Source: Apoda limacodes
Lineage: Eukaryota > Arthropoda > Insecta > Lepidoptera > Limacodidae
Assembly (NCBI GenBank): GCA_946406115.1
Contig: OX291545.1
Coordinates: forward strand, 15,948,001 to 16,012,000
DNA length: 64,000 nt
Reading direction: 5' to 3'
Part shown: positions 1-10,560 of the stretch, piece by piece
Numbering within the stretch: the stretch's first letter is position 1
Layout of the letters: the number at the start of each line of letters is the position of its first letter
Notes under the pieces: generated by a model
What the model was told of the DNA's origin: nothing
The model's input: only the letters and a program-made list of their open reading frames with translations
Database searches by the model: none
Made by a program: the position numbers and the translations under genes

Positions 1-2053
1 CCCCAATCTTCCCTAATCTTATAACAAGCCAGACCCCGCTTGAAGAACCCCTACTGTGATTGCCCCGTCCTCACCTACCTCTATCTACCAAGGGTCTGCT
101 TGCTTTGGGGGTCACCCATACCGCAACGCAACAAGACATCGGGACTAAAATGATTGAGATAGTAAGTAGCGGATATAGAGATATCATTAACATAACCATC
201 AATTACATGTAACATAACTGTACCATTCTAATGAGCGTCTACCAAAGCGTGTAGGATTTTCATCAATGAAGATACATATACACAGGACAGGATTCACACA
301 AGGGTTGCCTGCCAAGTCATGTAAGCATGCCCCGTCACCTCGAGTCCGATCAAAGCGCGAAGTCGATGCTCAGGACTTGCGTAGGGCTTTCATCAATAAG
401 ATATACATATACACAGGACAGGATTTACACAAGGGTTGCCTGCCAAGTCATGTAAGCATGCCCCGTCACCTCGAGTCCGATCAAAGCGCGAAGTCGATGC
501 TCAGGACTTGCGTAGGGCTTTCATCAATAAGATATACATATACACAGGACAGGATTTACACAAGGGTTGCCTGCCAAGTCATGTAAGCATGCCCCGTCAC
601 CTCGAGTCCGATCAAAGCGCGAAGTCGATGCTTAGGACTTGCGTAGGGCTTTCATCAATAAGATATACATATACACAGGACAGGATTTACACAAGGGTTG
701 CCTGACCTTAACCCTAATCTTAAACGATTTCTTAACTAATCAGATCAGAGCCTAATTACGGGGTTTCTTCCCACAAAGTATCACAAAATTTACAACATCA
801 TGTTAAGAGACGCCGATCCCGGCAGGAGCCCTTTTCTCCACTAAATTTTCTGCAGAAATCGGCAATCTCTTTTCCTTTAAGAGTACATAGCCAACAATGT
901 CAACAAACTACCTCTGCATTTTTAATAAGCAAGGGTTTTTCCCTTCTCTACTCCAAATTTACAACTAGAATCCCAACCAAAAAGTCAACCACTTTCAATT
1001 TTCCCCAACCAACCCTTCACTTTAACCAAGGTGGCATCTTACACGGTCCCTTACACAGTCCTTACGCCATGGTATAAAGGAAGTCCCTCACAAAGCCCCA
1101 TAGTACAAACCCATCAATAATAAGTTGACATTGCTAGCCTCAGTTCTCACAAAAGACACTTACTGATATTTGATGTAGGCGAAACGTGTACGGCGTCGGT
1201 ATTAAATTTCTTCAAATCTTTGTTCGTCCTGTCCTTCCCGCTTCCTCAGGAATCTCGAGCACGGCCAGCCTCTCGGTACGACGACAGTGGAAAAGGGTGC
1301 CGCAACTGACGCCTATCGCTTATAACCGTTCTCCCCTCCCCCCCCGATAGACGCGGCCTGAACACGTGGCGTGTCTAGGGATTGTGGCGCCAGTTAATTT
1401 CTTCTTTATTTTACTTCCACGTGTACCCACGTGCTTCGCATTTTAGTGGCCAGTTACTTTATAGTAATAATCGAACAATCATATCGAAATCGTCACCCGA
1501 TTCTACTAAACTCTTTACCTGCCGAACTAGTTTCTCCGCTTCTTTGTGACTCGATTATACAGCTTCGATTAATTTACACATTGAAGGCTCGTCGTAAGCG
1601 GCGCGGAGCCTACTCTACTATCCCTCTCGCACCCTACGATATTTATAACAATTAACTGAAAATAATCGATCGATATTCTCCATATATTTTAACCTCCTGG
1701 TTATCTGCTACTTTACGAATCGGTCGTATTTAACGAGTAATTATTTTTCTTTGTGTTGATGATTTTAGGATCCCACTGCGATTTACGCCTTATGGCGTAG
1801 ATATAAATATATTAATCTAAGACCGGTGAGGACATCCGGGCCACTCACTCACTTAATGTTTCATCGATCTCGATAGTATTCGATTGGTATGAATTACGAA
1901 GGTGATTGATCTAATTTATATTTATTATTAATGAATCCCATTTTCTTTAATTTACCTGTTCTCTTAAGACTTAATTTAGCAAATCAACACCGTGTCGTGG
2001 GGTCCGGATTGCTACAACTCTCTATTAAAGGCTTGGGTCCACTACATACCTTT
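1..2053 (+). repeat. Left copy of a large non-coding repeat (inverted partner at 55778-57840)
   Basis: Read on the plus strand, this segment matches the reverse complement of 57840-55778 in order along its whole length. The first 120 bases pair with 57721-57840. The stretch around 1010-1330, from the AACCAAGGTGGCATCTTACA motif onward, pairs with about 56500-56780 and is the best conserved part. The end around 1931-2053 pairs with 55778-55895. Homology stops near 2053, so one terminus is probably there; the other end lies off the window. I see no protein-coding frame conserved between the two copies. The class is unknown: it could be a long LTR, part of a large non-autonomous element, or a chromosome-specific repeat. 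Confidence 0.75.
261..710 (+). repeat. 131-bp tandem array inside the left large repeat
   Basis: Units start with CATCAATRAGATA-like sequence at 261, 391, 522 and 653, giving periods of 130, 131 and 131 bases and about 3.4 copies. The inner units are nearly identical to each other. Open frames across this array are a by-product of the period not being a multiple of three and should not be read as genes. The unit is related to the 190-bp unit at 57111-57540. Confidence 0.95.
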
Positions 2054-2119
2054 GCGCCAAAATTAAACACTGCTTTGCTCTGTTATGTAAACCAAGTTTC
2101 CTGTACGCCAACTTGACTT

Positions 2120-2275
2120 TGTCTTTCAAATAATCTCAGAACTGGTTGTTGTGAACAGCAAGGATCCCAATGTCCATAGAGATGGAAAGGGTTGTGAGCT
2201 GTAATTGTGGAGCTACAGTTAATGGAGTTTTCGTAAGAGGTAACTGTACTGAACGTACACGTTTGTTAAACCCAA
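2120..2275 (-). pseudogene. Fragment of the 39.7-kb LINE pol gene
   Basis: The reverse complement matches the RT C-terminal part of the intact LINE around 41940-42085; shared pieces on the plus strand here include CAAGGATCCCAATG and AATGGAGTTTTC. It is short and diverged and carries no intact frame. It directly follows the end of the left large repeat. Confidence 0.7.
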
Positions 2276-2399
2276 GGTAAGTTGGATTTTAATTGTGATA
2301 GATGTTTTGTTTTCCTTTTTTATGTTAAATTGATATATTTAAATGAGTGTTTAAATTTCTGGGTCACATTCAAAACTATGTTTGAAACTGCACATATAT

Positions 2400-2665
2400 A
2401 ATAATAATAAATATTTTTGGACATTACACACAGCGCCGTCTGGCCCCAAAGTAAGCAAAGCTTGTGTTATGGATACCAGACAACGGATAAAGATACATAT
2501 ATATTACTTTTTTTTTGTAAATACATACATATTATACATAAATACACCCAGACTCAAGATGAACACAAATATTTTTATCACATAAATGTTTGTCCAATGC
2601 GGGAATCGAACCCACACCCTTTGCGCAGCAGTCGGTCACTCTACCAACTAGGCTGCGAGGGAGAT
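2400..2665 (-). repeat. tRNA-derived SINE, minus orientation
   Basis: On the minus strand an A-box-like AGCCTAGTTGG (complement of about 2644-2655) and a perfect B-box GGTTCGATTCC (complement of 2602-2612) lie in tRNA-like spacing. They are followed by a body that includes the CAGCGCCGTCTGG motif at about 2430. The same head and body recur at 4125-4345 and, in plus orientation, at 12085-12330. It is a SINE head, not a functional tRNA: the acceptor stem is not closed. Confidence 0.85.
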
Positions 2666-2699
2666 AATGTTCCTATTTTATTAGAAATTGGCACCTAAC

Positions 2700-3430
2700 T
2701 AAAATCAAAAGTTGTTTAAGTATCAAACATAGAAAAAATAATTTTACTTATTTACGTTTTTTATTTCAATTTTATTTATATAATGATATATATATATTAA
2801 TGACATATAATATGTGCCCATATTACATTTTTTCAATACCAAAGTCACTAGATCACTACTGAACAAATTATTATATATAACATAACACCACGATTTGCAG
2901 TGAGTAAATAATTAGCTCAAACACGAGATAGATACTCCAAACCGTTGAGGAGTTGCTTCAATTGCCTTCCGTCTCTATCATCACATCGTCGTCGTTCATC
3001 AAACTGTGTGACAAGTTTCATTAGAATTCCTTCACATGAGAAAATTCATTGGGAAAAAATTAATCACAAAGACATCTAATCTAGGATACCTTATCTAACA
3101 AAAAAATAATCATCGAAATCAGACTGCTCTGTAAAAAGTTATTCCCGAATATACATAAAATAATGTATATAGTCAACATCCTTTTTTCTTCGGTTAAAAA
3201 AGTTACCAACTATTCAAACAAAAATTGCCTGAAAACGTAAGTACGAACGTCTTTTTTTGTCTTTAAATATTAGGTACTTACCAAGGACGTTATAGAAGTC
3301 CTTGGTCCTTACATATGAAATTGATGTTTCATAGAACTGGCCAATTCGATCTCAAAAAAAGCCGGCGTTTGGTTAAAAATTCCAAATTCAAATTTATTTC
3401 AATTTTAAGCTTGTGAGAACCGGTTAAATT
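2700..3430. other. AT-rich intergenic DNA
   Basis: AT-rich sequence with short A and T runs. I see no gene, tRNA or recognisable repeat. Confidence 0.6.
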
Positions 3431-3431
3431 C

Positions 3432-3870
3432 TGCCCCAAGCGAAAGTTGACACAAAAAAATGTACTGCTTAGTGTCTGGTAGACCAGCGTTGATGTCATC
3501 CACTACAGCTTCCTAAGATCTGGTCAGATGATTACGGCAGATCTGTATTGCCGACAATTGGAAACTATGATGGAAAAGCTAGCTGTTAAACAGCCGAAAC
3601 GTGGTGGCGAAACTAGCGGAGCTAGGATTGGAATGTCTCCGTCACCCACCATACTCCCCGGACCTTGCTCCAACCGATTACCACTTTTTTTTGGTATTTG
3701 GATACTTTCTTAATTGGAAAAAAATTCAATTCAGATGAGGCAGTCCAAACACCTTCAAAGATTTTGTTGATTCTCGCTCCCGCAATCTTTTCAGCAAAGT
3801 AATCAATGAACTCCCTTTAAAATTGGCAATAGTGCATAGATCACAACTTTGATTGATTAATTAAAAAAAA
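3432..3870 (+). pseudogene. Mariner-family transposase relic
   Basis: Translation across frames gives consecutive mariner transposase segments. An upstream block contains NVLLSVW followed by a stop codon, then SVDVIHYSFL and ITADLYCRQLETMMEKLAVK (about 3459-3600). After a +1 frame change comes LECLRHPPYSPDLAPTDYHF (about 3628-3690), then KKFNSDEAVQTPSK, and after another frame change DFVDSRSRNLFSKVINELPL (to about 3820). The SPD aspartate corresponds to the third catalytic Asp of the DD34D triad. The segment that normally carries the second catalytic Asp (the HDNARPH region) is missing, and so is the N-terminal DNA-binding half. It is dead: one stop, at least two frameshifts and an internal deletion. 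Confidence 0.9.
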
Positions 3871-4124
3871 TATTAGCTTTGCTTTTTCCATATAAAACAT
3901 AAATGTATAAAATTAGAGAAAATGGCTGCCATGTACTTGCATTTACTTGTAATTTACTGACTGCCTGAACTTTACACTCATAGAGTACCTACTCCTCCAT
4001 ACACGAAACTTTGGTAGCCACGCGTGTTGCGCTATGCTGCATTACATGACTACAGCTATATTTATTCCAATAAAAGATTTATTTAGGATGTGGTGAAACT
4101 ATAGATAGATAGATAAAGATATGT

Positions 4125-4345
4125 TTGTATTTTACACACAGCGCCATCTGGCACCAAAGTAAGAATGCGGACAACGGATACAAATACATAAATATTACTT
4201 ATTCTTTGTAAATACATACATAAATACACAACACTCAAGACAAACACAAATTTTTATCACATTAATGTTTGTCCAGTGCGGGAATCGAACCCACACCTTC
4301 TGCACAATAGCCAGCCACACTACCAACTAGGCAACGAGGAAGTTA
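4125..4345 (-). repeat. tRNA-derived SINE, minus orientation
   Basis: Same family as 2400-2665. A B-box complement GGAATCGAACC sits near 4280 and the A-box complement CCAACTAGGC near 4322. The body starts with ACACAGCGCCATCTGGC at about 4136. It is diverged from the 2.4-kb copy by scattered substitutions and small gaps. Confidence 0.85.
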
Positions 4346-4424
4346 AATGGAATGGTACAAGTATATCTATATTAATAAAATAAAGCTAAAGAAATGTTTT
4401 TTATTTGAACGCGCTTATCCCTCA

Positions 4425-4625
4425 AACTACCCCTCTGATTTTATTTTTGCCTTCGACAGCCCAATTCTCGAAGAAGATTTATAGGTGACTTAACGTTATA
4501 GACCCATAAAGAAACACGCCCCCATCAATCCATATAAAAGTTTCTTGGCCCCCATATAGGGCTCTATGGGACGTGTTGCTCTATGTATAGACCTTAGGAG
4601 TGGAGCAGTAAACCAACTCGCGTGA
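4425..4625. repeat. Dispersed repeat fragment, unclassified
   Basis: This moderately GC segment runs from a CGCGCTTATCCCTC motif to GGAACAGCTAG. It has the texture of a dispersed element and sits among other repeats. No coding frame. Classification is by resemblance only. Confidence 0.35.
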
Positions 4626-4871
4626 CATATCGCTAGGAACAGCTAGTAAACTTATAAAAACTTAAGTAATTTTTACAATAATTGTGATTTTACGTTTTAC
4701 TTTAAATATAAAACGGCGCGATAAAATTAATGAAAGTCACAGGTTAGGCTAAGCAAGATGTTTTCAATATTAAAAATAAAAATAATATGAAACTCGAACT
4801 AAAATTACTTTATTAGCTAGCTCCTAATAAGCAAAAATAATATTTTGCAAAAAAATATTAACTAATATTCA

Positions 4872-5285
4872 TTAACTAGCTTATTCTCGCGACTTCACCT
4901 GCGTGGACTTTTGAAGAAAAATTAAAGCTTCATCCCCTGAGATGATTTAACGCGCTAAGGAAAACCACCAAGTTTTATTATACATTTAGTTATAAAAATT
5001 ACGGACTTCCATACAAATCTCCAACTCCCATTTTACCTTCTCAGGGGTAAATTTTGCAAAACTTTTTCTTATTTCTCGCTTAATTTATAACAGAAACTTA
5101 ACTCTTTAGACACAAACATATTGATTGGAATTCTCATAAAATATTCGCATATTTTCTAAAAACGGTGAAACACGTTAATCTTAATTTCCAACCTGCAAAA
5201 TTTCAAGCATCTAGACCCAGTAGTTTGGCTGCGTTAATATATCAGTCATTCAGTCAGTCAGTTTAGTCTTTTACACTTTGCACTA
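4872..5285 (-). repeat. Dispersed repeat with CAGT-rich tail, Lepidoptera-like
   Basis: It starts with TTAACTAGCTTATTCTCGCG and contains blocks typical of a widespread lepidopteran repeat: TTCACCTGCGTGGACTTTTG, a central CATACAAATCTCCAACTCCC and a terminal CAGTCATTCAGTCAGTCAG microsatellite near 5244. Related tails occur at 17590-17820. It is non-coding. The parent element is uncertain; I think of RTE-like LINE or SINE relatives. Confidence 0.6.
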
Positions 5286-5289
5286 TGTA

Positions 5290-5510
5290 TAGACCGGTTG
5301 ATGGTAGACCTCGGCCCATCGTTCGCCCCCGCTAATAGCGTGATGCTGAGAAAAGTATGCCTATAAGTTTTTGAAGTGAAAACTTCTTTAGCGGACCTGT
5401 GCACTTTTTTTGTGATGGGTAAAAACTGTTAAACTCGCGTCAGGTCACGTGTCCTGATCGAAAATTCGTAAGATGTCACTCGCGTTAGGACACGTGACCT
5501 TTATTTACAT
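5290..5510. repeat. Dispersed repeat with internal CGCGT/CACGTG direct repeat
   Basis: It contains GAAGTGAAAACTTCTTTAGC and then two related blocks, ACTCGCGTCAGGTCACGTG and ACTCGCGTTAGGACACGTGA, about 43 bases apart. This arrangement is that of a common dispersed repeat. No coding potential. Confidence 0.55.
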
Positions 5511-5689
5511 TAGGTTAGTTTTTATTTTTAGTATATGGCGATTATGAGTAGTACAAGGAGGTTTGATATGGGATTCTAATTCTATGACACATTGAGCTGT
5601 CAAATATACAACGTCAAAAAAGTAAATAAACAAAGTTATTATTTTTAATAAATAAATATGGATAAAAAGTGATGGGAAGTAAATAGCGA

Positions 5690-5740
5690 GTATGTTGTCA
5701 CTTCTGCCGGCACTCCCGCAGTGCAACCAGTTTTTTTTTA
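5690..5740 (-). repeat. Short shared repeat block (partner at 47590-47640)
   Basis: The complement of ACTTCTGCCGGCACTCCCGC matches, with few changes, the plus-strand block at 47590-47640 that reads GGGTTGCACTCCAGGAGTGC and continues into CCGGCAGAAGTG. It is a dispersed repeat piece. Confidence 0.6.
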
Positions 5741-5799
5741 TTTTTTTGAATATAAATCCAAACTGTTTGTTAATTACATATAAGTTGTAACTGTCCTTC

Positions 5800-6865
5800 A
5801 AGTGTGTTGAAAACAGTCATATTACACTCGTGAGCTCTGTTCAATACACACTCGGCTGAGTTACGCCCTTAAAGCTCTGGCTGCAACCCGGATCCTCATC
5901 TCTAGGAAGCAGCCTAGCTCACTTGTATCATTCATAATATACTTAGTATTACTTTATTGGCTAACTGAAAGTCTGAAATCTAAAGTAAATAGGATTTACT
6001 TAAATTCGAGTTACAAAGGGATATTCAAAATAAGCACTCAAGAATTTCTTATATCTGAGACTCCTTCAAACTGTGATAAATAAGGGTCTTGGCTGAATGA
6101 AATTTCCGCCGGCTTTATCAACAAGGATGTGACACAGAATCACTTTGCTATTGTTAAGCACTTTAGCGAGGTCTTTCCAGACATTTTGTATCGAAAATAA
6201 AGCTTTGCTTTTGGCAAGTTTCTTATTTTTAAAGAAAAATTGTGTTTATAATGCTACGTAACAGACTCTCAAAAATAAATATTGAAAAACGATCAGCCAG
6301 CTTCTGGTATATCAAAGTTACTAAATATTTTTTGGGTTCCATATAGGTAAAAAAAAAATTAAACTTCTACTAAGACTAACTATGTAAGGTAAGCCATACC
6401 TATTACGTAGCTCGTCTGCAAGTCTCTTCGTCTGTATTGTCCATCTGTTCGTTAGTCTTTTGACCGTCCATCCATTCTCTGTCAAATGTTATCGAGATCG
6501 GTTCAGCATAAAGTTAGCCGTAAAAAGATAACAGACAGATCGACTGGCAGAGAACTTTAGCATGTATAATATTTTGTATTTTTAAGAAGCGTCAAGAGTG
6601 TCAGAAGGCATAAAAATATTATATGGCAAACAAAGTCTAAGCGGATGGGCTGTAACGTAGTGTCGCGGTGAAAGTCTCGGAAACTTTTTTATCTCGCACT
6701 TATTAGGCAATCGTTTAAAAATATTACGTGCCACAAGAAACTTTTATCCATAATTATTTAACAGTATCGGACACAGATAGTAACTTTATCAAATTTCATG
6801 TGTAAAATCACGATTTACAATCTCTAAAGAGGATAGTTAAGTTATGAAAAAAACTTAAATTCGCT
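5800..6865. other. AT-rich intergenic DNA
   Basis: No gene or clear repeat recognised. Confidence 0.5.
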
Positions 6866-6869
6866 ATTT

Positions 6870-6995
6870 TTGCAGTACCAACATCAGTCAATAGTCTGAT
6901 TTTCTTGACTGCATATACAGCTGACTCTTTTAGAAAAATTTTGAATAACCCCACTGAAGTTTGAAGTCCAGAGTTTTACCTAAAAACGAAGGAAG
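6870..6995 (-). pseudogene. LINE reverse-transcriptase C-terminal fragment
   Basis: The reverse complement matches the FLGVTLDSKLQCGPHIHNLA region of the better preserved fragment at 21920-22180: it gives a degraded GKTLDFKLQWG and then LTDVGT-like codons after frame changes. It is an old minus-strand fragment of a jockey-like LINE with several stops. Confidence 0.6.
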
Positions 6996-6999
6996 ATTA

Positions 7000-7840
7000 T
7001 TTCTATGTATGTATATTTATATTGTATTTCTTAATTCTATATATCTTATTCTTCTATATTTTGTGAGTGTGTGTTTTATGCACTAGGACTTTATAAGTCG
7101 CTAGGAGCTTGTAAATGTTTTACCGAGAAAGACAAATTTTAATCGCTGACCATTTATATTAAACATTGGTCTGAATTTGAGTAACATAAGACTAAGGATT
7201 TTTCGTTATTCAGCAACAAATTATTACCATTAAACTTATTCACATTTTGAGATAACGCATTAGTCAGTTTCATCATCAAATTTTTTGCCACCTCTTTACT
7301 TTAAATAATAAAAATGATTAATACAACAATGTCATGATTTTCGACATGTAATTATTAAGAGAAAAGGACCGAGGATTTAGCCCTGAGGGACTTCCATAGC
7401 GATTTCTGATCCCAAGGATGTTCACCGTTCTCATCTATCTTTTGAAATCTTTAGTCCCGTGTGACAGATGGCAAGCCCATCACTGCAACATTGTTTGTAA
7501 ATAATTTATCTTCACTGAAATATATATGTGTATGTATATTACTTGTAAATAGATTTAGAGTAATAAGCAGTGAAATGAAAGACCAAAAATAGAATATTAT
7601 ACACTTTTTGCCAGTTCTAGACAAACTATATAAAAAATTAATAAGGATTAGATGACGAGCATATAAGTTTTACCCGCCTATTTTTTCCGAGTACAAACTT
7701 ACCTGACCTTAAGTTGGCTACGAAATTCACGCGTATAGGAATTAGAAGGTCTTTGCGTTTAGGCAACAGATTGTATCTTCTGCGAGTTCTACTCACAATG
7801 CAGCTTCAATGAATTTTAACGCCATCTTTAAACTTTAAGT
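7000..7840. other. AT-rich intergenic DNA
   Basis: No gene or clear repeat recognised. Confidence 0.5.
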
Positions 7841-7847
7841 TATAATT

Positions 7848-8185
7848 AAAAGGAAAAAACTTTTATTTAAATGCTCTAAAAAAGAAGAAAATTAAATTTT
7901 TTCTTTAAAATTTTAACTTTCAACTTATAACCTCATTATACACAATTTATATGATCATTAAAGCTTGTAGCAAGGTTTGTGTTAAGTACCTATAAGTATT
8001 TAATTAGCAGATTAAGTTACTCAATTAAATAGGTACTAGTTTATTTACACAAGTTAATGGCGCGACAAGCTTTTATGATCATATTAATTGGGTATAATGA
8101 GGTTTTAAGTTTATAGTTAAAATTTTAAAAGAAAATTTTATTTTCTTGTTTTTAGAGCACTTAAATAAAAGCTTTTTTTAAAAAA
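7848..8185. repeat. Foldback/MITE-like palindrome
   Basis: Two arms of about 115 bases face each other. Left arm about 7850-7970 includes TATAACCTCATTATAC, ATGATCATTAAAGCTTG and TTATTTAAATGCTCT. Right arm about 8064-8183 carries their complements, for example GACAAGCTTTTATGATCAT, GGTATAATGAGGTTTTAAG and AGAGCACTTAAATAAAAGC. The loop is about 90 bases. There is no transposase, so it is probably a non-autonomous DNA element. Confidence 0.8.
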
Positions 8186-8235
8186 GGTGTTTTGCTTTTA
8201 ATTTATTTTTTACTTTTTAGTTATTTTCTAATTAT

Positions 8236-8560
8236 TCTCGGCAAGCCCTTTCATTTGATACCCATATTGCAGAAGTGAATAAAAAATGTTATTCCGCCAT
8301 CTTAGATGTTCCGCCGTATTGGATTTAGGATGACATCAAATTATTTTTCGATTTAATCTCAACAAGCCCTTTCATTTGATACCCATATTGTAGAAATACA
8401 CTAAAAATAACTATTCCGCTATCTTAGATGGTCCGCCATATTGAATTTAGAATGACGTCACACGTTTTATCGTGTATTGTCATCTAAACCAAACGTGTAT
8501 GCAAAATTGCAGCTCAATCGGTTGTAGATAGCTGCTTCAAAATTTAGTAGCAAAATTCAG
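8236..8560. repeat. Direct duplicate (121-bp period) of a dispersed repeat
   Basis: CAAGCCCTTTCATTTGATAC occurs at 8242 and again at 8363, each followed by CCATATTG, an A/T-rich spacer, ATCTTAGATG, CCGCC-TATTG and GGATGACATCA / GAATGACGTCA blocks. The two units are about 85 percent alike by eye. They are followed by a further repeat-like stretch to about 8560. Confidence 0.85.
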
Positions 8561-8620
8561 CCAGAACAATCATTGCAAGCGTAATAAAAGCTTTTAATTT
8601 TTAAAAAAAGTAGGCACCAT

Positions 8621-8953
8621 ATGGAGTCCCCTCATTTCCTAAGAGATGTCAAAAACGTCACGGATTATGGTAATCAATCCACGCTTGCAACACTTTTCAC
8701 CGGTCTTTTCACCCTATCGCCAGTTATCGGGCTCTTAGAGACGAAACAACTTAAATATTTGGTTGGCCCTGACAGACATCAGAGCCTGGACCTTCGAAGC
8801 GGTGAGGAGGCACGTTTTTGTACTGTACCACTCCGGTCGAAATTTCAAAATCCCGATCCCGATGTGGGATCCCGAACTTACAAGCGAAGCGGTGTCGAAA
8901 CTTTATGTCTGACGATTTCCCCCCCCCCTGATTTTGAGCTATCGCTAGAATAG
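8621..8953 (+). other. Unassigned 110-codon ORF, doubtful gene
   Basis: This is the longest open frame outside the LINEs and SINEs on the left side. The product shows no motif that I recognise. It ends in a frame containing a C homopolymer (about 8920-8930) and contains a GATCCCGATC-type near-palindromic run around 8851, which suggests repeat-derived DNA rather than a gene. There is no convincing start context or splice structure. Confidence 0.12.
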
Positions 8954-9183
8954 GGGTATGCGTTATTTTCTTTCGTTGATGTAAATAGACATGTGTAGGT
9001 ACTGAACGTGTCTATTTTAAAGGTTTCAGAGATTTTTTTTACCACAAACGCTGATTGTACAGTAGGCGACACATCAAGCTACCCACGAAAACATACCTAT
9101 AACTATAACGTATTGCTATAGATAAATCGTAGAAAAGAGACTGCGTCTACGAACATATCTATAGATATATGTATACTACAAAC

Positions 9184-9236
9184 ATGAATGAAAGCCAGAG
9201 CGGCAGGCGGGGCGGCAGGGCGGCGGGGCGGGCGGC
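9184..9236 (+). CDS. Candidate first coding exon, GC-rich, ending in a strong splice donor
   Basis: An ATG at 9184 opens a frame of Gly, Arg and Ala codons (MNESQSGRRGGRAAGRA), which is very GC-rich against AT-rich surroundings. It runs into GTAAGTACC at 9237, a near-ideal 5' splice site; without splicing the frame stops there at once. This is what a first exon with a CpG-rich leader could look like. I see no downstream exon to join, and a GC-rich simple-sequence tract could give the same picture. Confidence 0.2.
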
Positions 9237-9479
9237 GTAAGTACCGAGCGCAATCAACATCTAGGTAAAATAAAATAAATCAAAATTTAGTGCTATCCGT
9301 GAAGTTGACACGATTAGGGGGAATCGTTAGTTGCACCGTTACCTATATAAATTAAAAATGGCACCTCAACTTATCCAAGTGCAGCGGAGAAGCGGGCTAC
9401 AGAATAAAATATATTGAGCGACGAACTTGAATAACAGTAAGGTTATTTACTTTGTTAATAATTTTAATCCTTACCAGCC

Positions 9480-9595
9480 TCATATCTACGTTCAGACTGT
9501 GGGGCACGGCCTCCTCTTATCGAGAGTGTTTACATAACTCTTTTTTTTAATTATGCAGGTTTCCTCACGATGGTTTCCTTCACCGAGGATTTAGT
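9480..9595 (-). repeat. Dispersed SINE body fragment, minus orientation
   Basis: It contains GCAGGTTTCCTCACGATGG and TTTCCTTCACCG, the complement of the AAGGAAAACAT...CTGCAT body block seen at 31070-31100. A CCTCCTCTTATCGAGAG block sits upstream. Both blocks are ones I associate with a widespread lepidopteran repeat. Confidence 0.7.
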
Positions 9596-9599
9596 AGGT

Positions 9600-10430
9600 A
9601 ATAATCAATAATTAATATAGATTAATAAATACAATATAAAAGAAAAACAGTAATAAGTAAGAAAGAAAAAAAGTAAGAAATAATTTTACTGTCTTAATAT
9701 TCTGTCTTCAATAGGTAACTAAAAGCGGTATCATGAGTGACATTTTATATCTTTTTTTAGGTATCGACTTAACATTTTTAACACCTTAAATAAGCGTCAA
9801 ATTTAAAAAATTCTATTTACAGAGAAAAACAATAAGACATTGGATCCTCCGGAACGTACTTTTGTACTTTTGGTGTGACGTGTAATTAAAATGTAGTAAT
9901 AGATAATAAAGATAAGACGAGCTCACACGTATGGGCAATAAAGGTTTAGGGTTTAGGTAAATAGTTTTAATTTATGATTATTATTTTTTTTATATATGTT
10001 TCTATGATCTGTATTACCTAATTGTGGAATTGTTGTAGTAAGAAAGTCTATTATATTTAAAAAGTTTTAAGATTGTTTGATGGAAAATACTTTATATAAA
10101 AAGCTCCATTGGCATTAAGATCCGTTGTGACTATTTACACTAATGTTAATAACTTTACTGCCAAATAATGTCTATTAAAACTTTATTTTTATTGTTGTTA
10201 TTTTTAGTTTATCCTCATTATTATTTTTAATTTAAATTGTCATGTTGATTTTAAATAATTAAATGACGTTACTACGACCTCTGATATTTTATTTTACTTT
10301 TACTAAAAGGCCAGTCTCAACCAAATTACCAAAGAGTCTGCGAACTGATTACTTCTGCCAATACTAGTCGAGATAAAATCAGTGGATTAAGTTGATGTTT
10401 GTTAACCATCGTGTATATCTGAGGAATTGT
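9600..10430. other. AT-rich intergenic DNA
   Basis: Poly-A/T-rich sequence without recognisable genes or repeats. Confidence 0.5.
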
Positions 10431-10434
10431 TAAA

Positions 10435-10560
10435 AAATATGCACACGTCCGGTCCCCTCTCTACCATCGCACCGCTAACCACCGTGACTGCCTAACACAA
10501 GGCGGGCCGTATGCTTATTTGTCACCTTAGTATATTGAAATAAAGAACTAAACGAATGAG
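10435..10560 (+). repeat. 3' tail fragment of the 39.7-kb LINE family, internally deleted
   Basis: TCTACCATCGCACCGCTAAC matches the LINE near 42427. After a few tens of bases it jumps to AGGCGGGCCGTATGCTTATT and TGTCACCTTAGT, matching the LINE 3' tail at 42692-42725. About 240 bases of pol in between are absent. Confidence 0.75.

Noticed and set aside
266..705. Two long overlapping frames of 106 and 89 codons
   Set aside because: They are produced by the 131-bp tandem array; the repeated peptide in shifted frames shows there is no coding constraint.
261..710. CRISPR array
   Set aside because: The units are contiguous long tandem repeats without unique spacers, in a eukaryotic context.
2160..2285. 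Exon-like frame with cysteines ending in AAGGTAAGTT donor
   Set aside because: The sequence is the complement of the LINE pol region near 41940-42060; the open frame is antisense LINE DNA, not a host exon.
2595..2660. Functional tRNA gene on the minus strand
   Set aside because: A- and B-box-like motifs are present but no acceptor-stem pairing, and the element has the SINE body shared with two other loci.
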